Below are positions 1-5,682 of a DNA stretch of 5,682 nucleotides, piece after piece (the first letter of the stretch is position 1; the number at the start of each line of letters is the position of its first letter). The stretch spans positions 1 to 5,682 of the forward strand of contig BNUO01000097.1 in the NCBI GenBank assembly GCA_025997415.1, written 5' to 3'. Made by a program: the position numbers and the translations under genes. The stretch is from Campylobacterota bacterium. GTDB taxonomy: Bacteria; Campylobacterota; Campylobacteria; Campylobacterales; SZUA-545. The notes under the pieces are model-generated. The model was not told where the DNA came from. It did not search any database and was given only the letters and a program-made list of their open reading frames with translations.

Positions 1-674
1 CCAAATGCGCCCTTTGAGTCATTTATATGCATTCCAGATAGATAGTTAAAGCCGATTATTCGATCAAATTCGTTCATCGTTTTTTGATAAACTTCTGCTT
101 CGCGTATATCGTAACCGGCAACAAAAGTATGGCAGGTATCTAGGCAGACTCCAACACGAGTTTTATCGGCAACTTGGTCAATAATCGCGGCAATTTGTTC
201 AAACTTCCAACCAATATTGCTGCCTTGACCCGCCGTATTTTCGATCACCAGCTTAACACCACTTGTGCGATCGTGAGCGATATTGATCGATTCGAATATT
301 CTCTTGATACACTCATCTTCGCTAATCATTTTTTTATGCGATCCGGGGTGAAAATTGAAAAGTTTTAAACCCAACTGTTCGCACCGTTTGATCTCGCCGA
401 TAAACGCTTCGCGGCTCTTTTCTAACGATTCATCTTCCGGTGCGCCCAGATTGATCAAATAGCTGTCATGCGGCAGAATATAATCGCTTGAAAAATTGTA
501 CTTTTCGCACTCGCTTTTGAACGCTTCGATCTGCGTTTCATCATACGGTTTTGCTTCCCATTGCCGCTGATTTTTGGTAAATAATGCAAACGCTTTTGCG
601 CCGATCGCAGCCGCGTTTTTTGGCGCATTTTCTACACCGCCGGAGATACTCACATGAGCGCCAATATATTTCAC
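1..674 (-). CDS. nfo: Endonuclease IV, 3' end beyond the window edge
   Basis: This is an AP endonuclease of the Nfo family. It cuts the DNA backbone 5' of abasic sites during base excision repair, using three bound zinc ions. The reading frame is open from a GTG at 672-674 to the window edge, giving 224 codons; the E. coli protein has 285. The start is fixed by the conserved N-terminus (KYIGAHVS) and by an AGGA motif five bases upstream. Spacing matches E. coli exactly, so the metal ligands fall at the same numbers: His69 ([11 protein letters not shown]), His109 (NFHPGSH), Glu145 (IENTAGQG), Asp179 and His182 (LDTCH), and His216 (GMHIND). The remaining ligands (Asp229, His231, Glu261 in E. 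coli) would lie outside the window. The gene starts 7 bases after the hemN stop and is the last visible gene of the series. No defect is seen; truncation is only by the window edge. Family assignment is very secure. Confidence 0.96.
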   Translation of the reverse strand, partial: MKYIGAHVSISGGVENAPKNAAAIGAKAFALFTKNQRQWEAKPYDETQIEAFKSECEKYNFSSDYILPHDSYLINLGAPEDESLEKSREAFIGEIKRCEQLGLKLFNFHPGSHKKMISEDECIKRIFESINIAHDRTSGVKLVIENTAGQGSNIGWKFEQIAAIIDQVADKTRVGVCLDTCHTFVAGYDIREAEVYQKTMNEFDRIIGFNYLSGMHINDSKGAF

Positions 675-679
675 AACTT

Positions 680-684
680 TCCTA
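680..684 (-). promoter_or_regulatory. Ribosome binding site of nfo, overlapping the hemN stop
   Basis: The minus strand reads TAGGAAAGTTGTG. AGGA lies five bases before the nfo GTG and overlaps the hemN stop TAG. It decides the start, since no ATG or TTG in this frame fits the conserved N-terminus. Confidence 0.75.
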
Positions 685-2052
685 TACGCTTTTGCTAAAA
701 CGCCGCTCGTTCTGCGGCTGTTTTTTGAGATAGCGATCAAAGTGCATTACGACATTTCTGATCAGCAGTCTTCCCGTTAAACTAGCGGTAATTGATCGAT
801 CGCTAATCGTAATTAGACCATCGTTCTCAAGCGGTTTTAACGCCGCAAGCTCGGCGGCAAAATATGTGCGAAAATCGATCTTAAACTCGCTTTCAACACG
901 AGTAAAATCCAGCGTAAAGTTGCTCATTAGAGTATTGATCACCGTTTTGCGTAGTCTATCGTCTTCGTTTAGCGCAAAGCCGCGCATTAGCGGCAATTTT
1001 CCTGCATCGATCGCCGCTTCATATGGCGCTAGATCACGATAGTTTTGCGCGTAAAAATCAACTCCTTCGCCGATACTTGTTACGCCAAAACCAAAGAGAT
1101 CGCAGTCCGAATGCGTTGTATAACCTTGAAAATTGCGATGCAGTTTGCCGTTTTTTTGTGCGATATTTAACGGATCGCTTGCGCGTGAAAAGTGATCCAT
1201 TCCGATCATCATCAACCCCGCGTTTTCAAATGTCTCAACCGCCATCTGAAGCATTTTGAGTTTTACAGCTACACAAGGCAAAGTTGTTTCGTCCAGTTTT
1301 CGCATGGTTTTTTTCATCCAAGGAACATGAGCGTAATTAAACAGCGCGATCCGATCGGGGTTCAACAGTAGCGCCGATCGCAATGTGTTTTCAAAAGTCG
1401 CAACGCTTTGAAATGGTAGTCCGTAGATCAGATCGATATTGATACTCTCTACGCCGTTATTTCGCGCAATATCAACCGCATTTTTGGTCTGCTCAAGCGG
1501 TTGAATACGGTGTACGGACTCTTGCACTTTTGGGTCAAAATCCTGTACGCCAAAACTAATGCGATTAACTCCGCCGTTACGCAGTACGATCATCTGATCT
1601 TGGCTAAAAAATCTCGGATCGATCTCTACGCCAAACTCAACGCCTTTTGCAATATGCGAAAACCGCTTATCGATCGCACCGATAATTCGTTCCAGCTCTG
1701 CCGCGCTAAAAAATGTCGGTGTTCCGCCGCCAAAATGGATCTGTGAAACTATGCGTTTGGTATCGAGTTTTTTTGACATAATTGCAAGTTCTGCCTCCAG
1801 ATAATCTATGTATCTCTCTTTTAGATCGTCTTTACTTGTATAGATCACATTGCAACCGCAAAAATAACAGGCGCTGCGACAAAATGGCAGATGAAAATAT
1901 AGCGATAATGCACGAGCTGATTCATTCGATCTAGCAATATGATCGGCGTAGTTTTGCTCGCTAAAATCTGCACTAAACTCCGGTGCCGTCGGATAGCTTG
2001 TATATCTCGGTACTGGCTCGGAGTAACTTGCAAATTTCTCGTAATCGATCAT
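682..2052 (-). CDS. hemN: Oxygen-independent coproporphyrinogen III oxidase (radical SAM)
   Basis: HemN converts coproporphyrinogen III to protoporphyrinogen IX without oxygen, in the cytoplasm, by a radical S-adenosylmethionine reaction. The protein has 456 residues, the usual length of true HemN (457 in E. coli). The iron-sulfur motif CxxxCxxC is at Cys58, Cys62 and Cys65, followed by Cys67 as in genuine HemN and unlike the HemW relatives. Tyr52 precedes it in the motif LYFHLPFC. Other family signatures are [11 protein letters not shown] near residue 16, FGGGTPTFF at 107-115, GVQDFD at 168-173, NIDLIYGLP near 205, and IGMDHF and RNFQGYTTH further on. The C-terminus ([13 protein letters not shown]) is also typical. 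Several stretches ([34 protein letters not shown]) match what I recall of the Helicobacter pylori protein. The ATG start has AAAGGA five bases upstream. It follows lon by 9 bases and precedes nfo by 7. GC content is visibly lower than in lon. Confidence 0.97.
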   Translation of the reverse strand: MIDYEKFASYSEPVPRYTSYPTAPEFSADFSEQNYADHIARSNESARALSLYFHLPFCRSACYFCGCNVIYTSKDDLKERYIDYLEAELAIMSKKLDTKRIVSQIHFGGGTPTFFSAAELERIIGAIDKRFSHIAKGVEFGVEIDPRFFSQDQMIVLRNGGVNRISFGVQDFDPKVQESVHRIQPLEQTKNAVDIARNNGVESINIDLIYGLPFQSVATFENTLRSALLLNPDRIALFNYAHVPWMKKTMRKLDETTLPCVAVKLKMLQMAVETFENAGLMMIGMDHFSRASDPLNIAQKNGKLHRNFQGYTTHSDCDLFGFGVTSIGEGVDFYAQNYRDLAPYEAAIDAGKLPLMRGFALNEDDRLRKTVINTLMSNFTLDFTRVESEFKIDFRTYFAAELAALKPLENDGLITISDRSITASLTGRLLIRNVVMHFDRYLKKQPQNERRFSKSV

Positions 2053-2057
2053 CCTCT

Positions 2058-2064
2058 TCCTTTA
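2058..2064 (-). promoter_or_regulatory. Ribosome binding site of hemN, overlapping the lon stop
   Basis: The minus strand reads TAAAGGAAGAGGATG. AAAGGA ends five bases before the hemN ATG and shares its first bases with the lon stop codon TAA. A second purine run (GAGG) directly abuts the ATG and is too close to be the main site. Confidence 0.8.
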
Positions 2065-4479
2065 AGCTAACGCCAGCTTCATCGCCTCGTCAATGCTCGT
2101 AATTCCCACGATCGTCATTGCGCCTTTAACCTCGTCGGGAATGTCGTCAAGATCGCTCTCTTGATTTTTGAGCGGTATCAGTACCGTCTTGATCTTTGCG
2201 CGATAAGCGGCGATGAGTTTTTCTTTTAGTCCGCCGATCGGCAGCACCCGCCCCGTAAGGGTCAGTTCGCCCGTCATCGCCGTGTCGCTTCGCACCGATT
2301 TGCCGCTTAGAATCGACGCGATCGCCACAGCCATCGCCACGCCCGCGCTGGGTCCGTCTTTGGGCGTTGCGCCTTCGGGAACATGGAGGTGGATCGTGTG
2401 GCGGTTGTAGATTTCACCTAACGGCGGTTTGTCGTTCTTGCTTTTTTCCTCCGTCGTGAGCGGAATTTCCCGCTCGTCGATCGTGATTTTCTTGTGATCG
2501 ATCAGCGTTTTTACAACGCTATATGCGATCTGCGCCGACTCTTTCATCACATCGCCCAAGCTGCCCGTCAGTTGCAAACTGCCCTTAGCTTGAACTTTGA
2601 TCGCCTCAATCTTCAGTACATCGCCACCAATCGGCGTCCAAGCAAGCCCATTAACAACGCCGATGAGGTTCTTTTTGCCCGCAGGTTCGATCTCGTATAT
2701 CTTGCGCTCCAGAAAATCTTTGAGATTTTCCTGCGTGATCGCCACTTCGCTTACGCCGTCCTCCAGCATCGACTTGGCGCATTTGCGAAGCACGGTTGCG
2801 ATCGCGCGGCGCAGGGATCGCACGCCCGCCTCTTTGGTGTATTTTTCCGCCATATCGCGCAGCGCCGAGAGGCTAAAACGCGCCTCTTTCCGCCCCAGTC
2901 CGTGCTTTTTTAGCTCCTGCGGCACAAGGTATCGTTTGGCGATTTCGATCTTCTCCTGCGGCGTGTAGCTGCTAATGACGATAACCTCCAAGCGATCGCG
3001 CAGCGGCGATGGAATAGCGCCCAGATCGTTCGCGGTTGCTATGAAAATCACCTGACTTAGATCGATCGCAAAGTTGAGATAGTAGTCGCGGAAATGGTCG
3101 TTTTGTTCGGGATCAAGGATCTCCAAAAGCGCCGCCGTCGGATCGCCGCGCATTGTCCGCCCAACCTTGTCGATCTCGTCAAGCACCATCACGGGATTCA
3201 TACTCTTTGCGTTGATCAACCCTTGCACGATCCGCCCCGGCATTGCGCCTATGTATGTTCGGCGGTGTCCGCGCAGCTCATTGACATCTTCCATTCCGCC
3301 CAGCGCCACACGGACGAGTTCGCGTTTGAGCGCTTTGGCGATCGAGTTTGCGAGGCTGGTTTTGCCCACACCGGGAGGTCCCACAAAACAGAGGATCGTT
3401 CCGCGCGACTCTTTTGTGTCGCATTTGCGTTTTTGCAAAAGCTCCTTGACTGCAAAAAACTCAACGATTCGCTCTTTGGGTTTGGTCAGCGAAAAGTGGT
3501 CGTGATCGAGCCGTTTTGAGACGGCACTGACGCTCAATTTTTCCCGCGCGAACTCGCCAAATGGCAGCTCCAAAACCCATTCGACATAGGTTTGCAGCAG
3601 GTTTGCGTCGGCGCTGTCGGGGTGCATTCGGCTGAGGCGATCGAGCTGTTTTTTCGCCTCTTTGTACCCTTCATCGTTCATAAACGGCTTTTTCGCGTCG
3701 AGCTTTTTCAGGTATTCATCGATCTCCTCCTCGCGCTGCGTGTCCTCGCCCAGCTCTTTGCGGATCTGTCGAAGCTGCTCTTTTAGAAAGTACTCGCGGT
3801 TGTTTTGATCGATCTTGCTATGCACCTTGCCGCGAATCTCACGCTGGAGTTTTGCGTTTTCGGTCTGAATAACGATGAGTTCGATCAGCCGCAAGATCCG
3901 CTGCTGTGTGCCGGGCTCCACAAGGAGTCCGTATGCTTCGTTGTTTTTGAGCCTAATCGTGCTGGCGACGAGATCAACGACACGGTTTGGATCGCTGTTA
4001 TCTTCGATCGCCTGCAAAATATCGGGCGGAAAATGACCGCTGACGGCTGAAAGCTCGCGCAGATTTTCGCGCAGCGTCTCCAAAAGCGCATCAACCTTAA
4101 CCTTGTCGAGCTGCGCAGGGATATTGTCGATCTCCTCCACATTTGCCAGAATCAGCCGCGCTTTTTCGGGCGCAATGATCTCTTTGAGCCGTCCTCTTGC
4201 AAAGCCTTGAAAGAGCACTTTGATCCGTTTGTCGGGCACGGGTACTTTGCGAATGATCGCGCCGATTGTGCCTGCGTCGTAGAATCCGCCCTCCCCATCT
4301 TCTCGCGCCGTAACGACGATGATCGGAGTTTTGTTTTCGATCGCTTCATTGATCGCGGCTATGTTTCTGGGATCGCTGATAAACAGCGGCGAGATCATAA
4401 AGGGGTATAGAAAAAGTTCAGCCTCCATTACAACGACCGGAATGATCGCGGGAAATGAGCCGTATTGAGTGATATTCAC
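2062..4479 (-). CDS. lon: ATP-dependent Lon protease
   Basis: Lon is a cytoplasmic AAA+ serine protease that unfolds and degrades misfolded and regulatory proteins. The 805-residue product is complete. The N-terminal substrate-binding domain (about 1-210) is followed by a coiled-coil region rich in Lys, Glu and Arg (about 225-290). The AAA+ module has Walker [10 protein letters not shown] at 367-375, Walker B VMVLDEID at 430-437, a sensor-1 asparagine at 484 and SPLRDR at 491-496. The C-terminal protease domain has the nucleophile Ser711 in KDGPSAG and its partner Lys754 in GGLKEK. Their spacing of 43 residues equals that of E. coli Ser679/Lys722. The start is GTG, five bases after AGGAGA; no better start lies upstream. 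The N-terminal [13 protein letters not shown] resembles the Campylobacter/Helicobacter form as I remember it. Lon follows bamD by 9 bases, a neighbour pair I recall from Campylobacter and Helicobacter genomes. Confidence 0.98.
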   Translation of the reverse strand: MNITQYGSFPAIIPVVVMEAELFLYPFMISPLFISDPRNIAAINEAIENKTPIIVVTAREDGEGGFYDAGTIGAIIRKVPVPDKRIKVLFQGFARGRLKEIIAPEKARLILANVEEIDNIPAQLDKVKVDALLETLRENLRELSAVSGHFPPDILQAIEDNSDPNRVVDLVASTIRLKNNEAYGLLVEPGTQQRILRLIELIVIQTENAKLQREIRGKVHSKIDQNNREYFLKEQLRQIRKELGEDTQREEEIDEYLKKLDAKKPFMNDEGYKEAKKQLDRLSRMHPDSADANLLQTYVEWVLELPFGEFAREKLSVSAVSKRLDHDHFSLTKPKERIVEFFAVKELLQKRKCDTKESRGTILCFVGPPGVGKTSLANSIAKALKRELVRVALGGMEDVNELRGHRRTYIGAMPGRIVQGLINAKSMNPVMVLDEIDKVGRTMRGDPTAALLEILDPEQNDHFRDYYLNFAIDLSQVIFIATANDLGAIPSPLRDRLEVIVISSYTPQEKIEIAKRYLVPQELKKHGLGRKEARFSLSALRDMAEKYTKEAGVRSLRRAIATVLRKCAKSMLEDGVSEVAITQENLKDFLERKIYEIEPAGKKNLIGVVNGLAWTPIGGDVLKIEAIKVQAKGSLQLTGSLGDVMKESAQIAYSVVKTLIDHKKITIDEREIPLTTEEKSKNDKPPLGEIYNRHTIHLHVPEGATPKDGPSAGVAMAVAIASILSGKSVRSDTAMTGELTLTGRVLPIGGLKEKLIAAYRAKIKTVLIPLKNQESDLDDIPDEVKGAMTIVGITSIDEAMKLALA

Positions 4480-4484
4480 AAATG

Positions 4485-4491
4485 TCTCCTA
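4485..4491 (-). promoter_or_regulatory. Ribosome binding site of lon, overlapping the bamD stop
   Basis: The minus strand reads TAGGAGA, then five bases (CATTT), then GTG. AGGAGA is a strong Shine-Dalgarno motif and supports the GTG as the lon start. Its first bases are part of the bamD stop codon TAG, which suggests translational coupling between the two genes. Confidence 0.85.
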
Positions 4492-4980
4492 TTCAAATAT
4501 CTGTCGAATCCACAAGCGGCGAGCGCCTTCGTACTCGCCCTCGTCGATCGGCGCAAACTCGCCTTTTTTCGCGTACAGCGCCGCCGCGTCGTCCTTGTCC
4601 AAACGCCTGTACAGCGACGAGATGTTGCCGCTAAGTTCGGCGTTGGCAAGCCGCAGTTTGGTCATTAGCGTCTGTACGAAAATCTCAAGCTCCGACTCCC
4701 CAAACCGCGCCACATAATCCTCGCACCGCACGATCGAATCAAGAAGCAGCTTCTGATTGCGAAGCGGCTGTTTGAAACCGCGATAATCGGCGTAGAGTTT
4801 TAGGTAGTTGATCCAGTCGTTGTTTTCACGATCGCCGTAGCGTTTTAGATACTCGTCAAGGTAGAAGTTGGCAAGCAGATACTCCTCGTTGGCGCTGTGC
4901 GCGTTTGCCATCAGTAGCGCCGCCTCTTTGAGGAGCGCCGAAGCGATGTGCTCGCTTGCCAAACTGGAGTAGTAGTTGCC
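4489..4980 (-). CDS. bamD: Outer-membrane assembly lipoprotein BamD, 5' end missing
   Basis: This is the C-terminal part of a BamD (ComL)-type lipoprotein. BamD is a TPR-repeat partner of BamA, which inserts beta-barrel proteins into the outer membrane. About 160 residues remain; the family usually has 210 or more. The helical pattern (EHIASALLKEAALLMANAH, then NEEYLLANFYLDEYLKRYG) is TPR-like and matches what I recall of the Campylobacter homologue. A TTG at 4960-4962 could serve as a start. It is unlikely to be real, because homology continues upstream through YYSS to about 4980, and the frame then meets TAG at 4981-4983, inside trmD sequence. The signal peptide and lipobox cysteine are therefore absent. 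I infer that the gene is cut by a junction, not naturally short. Its stop codon TAG overlaps the ribosome binding site of lon. The identity rests on remembered similarity and position next to lon, so it is less certain than that of its neighbours. Confidence 0.8.
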   Translation of the reverse strand, partial: GNYYSSLASEHIASALLKEAALLMANAHSANEEYLLANFYLDEYLKRYGDRENNDWINYLKLYADYRGFKQPLRNQKLLLDSIVRCEDYVARFGESELEIFVQTLMTKLRLANAELSGNISSLYRRLDKDDAAALYAKKGEFAPIDEGEYEGARRLWIRQIFE

Positions 4981-4983
4981 CTA
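4976..4983. other. Inverted junction between bamD and trmD fragments
   Basis: Minus-strand homology to BamD stops at about 4980, and plus-strand homology to TrmD starts at about 4979. Both genes lose their 5' ends at the same point, facing away from each other, with no intergenic DNA, promoter or start codon between them. The bases around TTGCCC could belong to either partner, so the exact joint cannot be placed more finely. This is what a template switch or a misassembly would leave. A natural divergent gene pair would need two complete starts. Confidence 0.85.
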
Positions 4984-5566
4984 TTTTCAAGAGGCGATTT
5001 TGCGAAAAGCGATCGCGCGAAACCTCTTTTCGGTTGAGACGATCAACCCTCGCGAATACACGATCGACAAACACCAGAAAACCGATGACACTCCCACAGG
5101 CGGCGGCGCGGGAATGGTGATGACGGCTCAGCCGCTTTTTGACGCTCTGCTTGCGCTAAAACGCCAGTCGCCGCTCGTGCGGATTGTCTTTGTAACGCCG
5201 TGCGCGAAGCGGTTTAACCACCACGATGCAAAGCGGCTCGCCGCGTACGATCACATCGCTTTTGTCTGCGGTCGCTACGAGGGGTTTGACGAACGGGCGA
5301 TCGAAACGCTTGCAGACGAGGTTTTGAGTATCGGCGACTTTGTACTCACTGGCGGCGAACTGCCCGCGCTGGTGATCGCCGACGCGCTCGTGCGACACAT
5401 TGACGGCGTGCTGGGAAGCTGCGAGTCGCTTGATGAGGAGAGTTTTGAAAACGCGCAGCTCGAAGCCCCCGCTTTTACCAAGCCCACGACATTTCGCGGA
5501 CTAACCACACCTGCGCCGCTTCTTAGCGGTCATCATAAGGCGATCGCGGCGTTTAGAGCGTCTTTT
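4979..5566 (+). CDS. trmD: tRNA (guanine-N1)-methyltransferase, both ends missing
   Basis: TrmD methylates G37 of certain tRNAs using S-adenosylmethionine, preventing frameshifting. About 195 residues of a protein normally near 230-240 are present. Homology begins at PYFQEAIL, so roughly the first 15-20 residues are absent. It ends near AAFRAS, so the C-terminal tail of about 20 residues is absent too. Visible family motifs are [18 protein letters not shown] (Glu116 equivalent at 5279-5281), and the knot segment [15 protein letters not shown]. The Arg154 equivalent is at 5393-5395, before DGVLG. The catalytic Asp169 position is Glu (ESF, 5438-5440). The frame stays open to the window end, but beyond about 5570 it only reads rpsP antisense. 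That produces a meaningless cysteine-rich tail. A TTG at 4976-4978 is in frame but adjoins the junction and is not a credible start. The gene lies on the opposite strand to everything else. I infer a displaced, inverted fragment. Confidence 0.93.
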
Positions 5567-5570
5567 CGCT
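5556..5570. other. Inverted junction between trmD and rpsP fragments
   Basis: The plus strand still reads plausible TrmD sequence (FRAS) to about 5563. The minus strand reads plausible S16 sequence (NSEKTL) from about 5573 down to 5556. About eight bases fit both, consistent with a short shared sequence at the joint. Both genes lose their 3' ends here, tail to tail. Together with the joint near 4980 this bounds a flipped segment of about 580 bases. Confidence 0.85.
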
Positions 5571-5682
5571 GTTCATGGGGTTGTAAAAACCAAGAATCTC
5601 TACAAAACCGCTGTCGCGTCGTTTGCGGCTGTCGGTTACGACGATACGGTAGAAAGGCTGTTTCTTTTTGCCAAGTCTGGTT
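5556..5682 (-). CDS. rpsP: Ribosomal protein S16, both ends missing
   Basis: This is a fragment of 30S ribosomal protein bS16, needed for assembly of the small subunit. The minus strand from 5681 reads [19 protein letters not shown] and continues [17 protein letters not shown], an unmistakable S16 N-terminal half. The first visible residue corresponds to about Thr7, so six residues lie beyond the window edge. After NPMNSEKTL the frame meets TAA at 5553-5555, which lies in trmD sequence read backwards. The usual C-terminal 30 or so residues are therefore lost, and the true homology ends near 5556-5567. In most bacteria rpsP heads an operon with rimM and trmD on the same strand. Here the neighbouring trmD piece points the other way, so the normal arrangement is broken. 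The 42 visible codons carry no internal defect. Confidence 0.93.

Larger units (their letters stand above)
268..5546. other. Dispersed, over-represented CGATCG palindrome
   Basis: By eye I count about 25 copies of CGATCG, first at 268-273 and last at 5541-5546. About 1.4 would be expected in 5,682 bases of even composition. Copies occur in nfo, hemN, lon, bamD and the trmD fragment. In hemN they fall in all three codon phases (797, 1008 and 1375), so a codon or amino-acid preference alone does not explain them. This is reminiscent of the cyanobacterial HIP1 element (GCGATCGC), but its meaning here is unknown. Confidence 0.6.

Noticed and set aside
2494..2968. Long plus-strand open frames opposite lon.
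   Set aside because: They lie antisense to the conserved AAA+ and protease domains of Lon, have no recognisable motifs, and reflect its codon pattern.
4489..4962. A short BamD-like protein starting at the TTG at 4962.
   Set aside because: Homology continues upstream of the TTG to the joint, there is no signal peptide or lipobox, and no good ribosome binding site precedes it.
4963..4990. A divergent promoter region between bamD and trmD.
   Set aside because: There is no intergenic space. Coding homology to both genes runs right up to the joint.
268..5546. The repeated GATCG strings as a CRISPR array or tandem repeat.
   Set aside because: The copies are irregularly spaced, only six to eight bases long, and embedded in conserved coding sequence.
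5567..5682. The TrmD frame continues into a cysteine-rich tail that resembles a zinc-binding or novel C-terminal domain.
   Set aside because: This stretch is the antisense of rpsP, whose minus-strand product is clearly ribosomal protein S16. The tail arises only because the frame crosses the joint.
5571..5682. A second plus-strand frame reads [15 protein letters not shown] and stays open to the window end.
   Set aside because: It is also a shadow of rpsP. It has no start codon or recognisable family, while the minus strand gives a perfect S16 match.

Overview
The window looks like a chromosomal piece of a Campylobacterota (epsilonproteobacterial) bacterium. HemN and Lon carry stretches that I recall from Helicobacter and Campylobacter proteins, such as Hem[12 protein letters not shown] and [10 protein letters not shown] and Lon ELFLYPFMI. 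The pairing of bamD with lon is also familiar from that group. The genus cannot be named from the sequence. GC content is moderate, and the palindrome CGATCG is strikingly frequent throughout.

Layout. Positions 1-4980 hold one tight minus-strand gene series, transcribed right to left: bamD (5' part missing), lon, hemN, and nfo (3' part beyond the window edge). The gaps are only 9, 9 and 7 bases. Each downstream gene has a Shine-Dalgarno sequence overlapping the stop codon of the gene before it. The series combines outer-membrane protein assembly (BamD), ATP-dependent proteolysis (Lon), anaerobic haem synthesis (HemN) and abasic-site DNA repair (Nfo). It is best read as a housekeeping and stress operon, not a dedicated system. 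No promoter or terminator is visible, because the real start of the series is lost.

Positions 4979-5682 are anomalous. A trmD fragment lacking both ends lies on the plus strand. It is joined head to head with the broken bamD at about 4976-4983, and tail to tail with a broken minus-strand rpsP at about 5556-5570. All three genes are normally essential or nearly so, and rpsP and trmD normally sit in one operon in the same orientation. The simplest explanation is an amplification or assembly chimera with two inverted junctions inside 600 bases. A real rearrangement is less likely but not excluded. The trmD piece has the same CGATCG enrichment as its flanks, so it probably comes from the same genome.

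No gap exceeds 300 bases. I see no tRNA or rRNA gene, insertion sequence, CRISPR array or phage gene, and no evidence of a new biological system. The points worth checking are the double inverted junction, the CGATCG over-representation, and a drop in GC content at the lon/hemN boundary.
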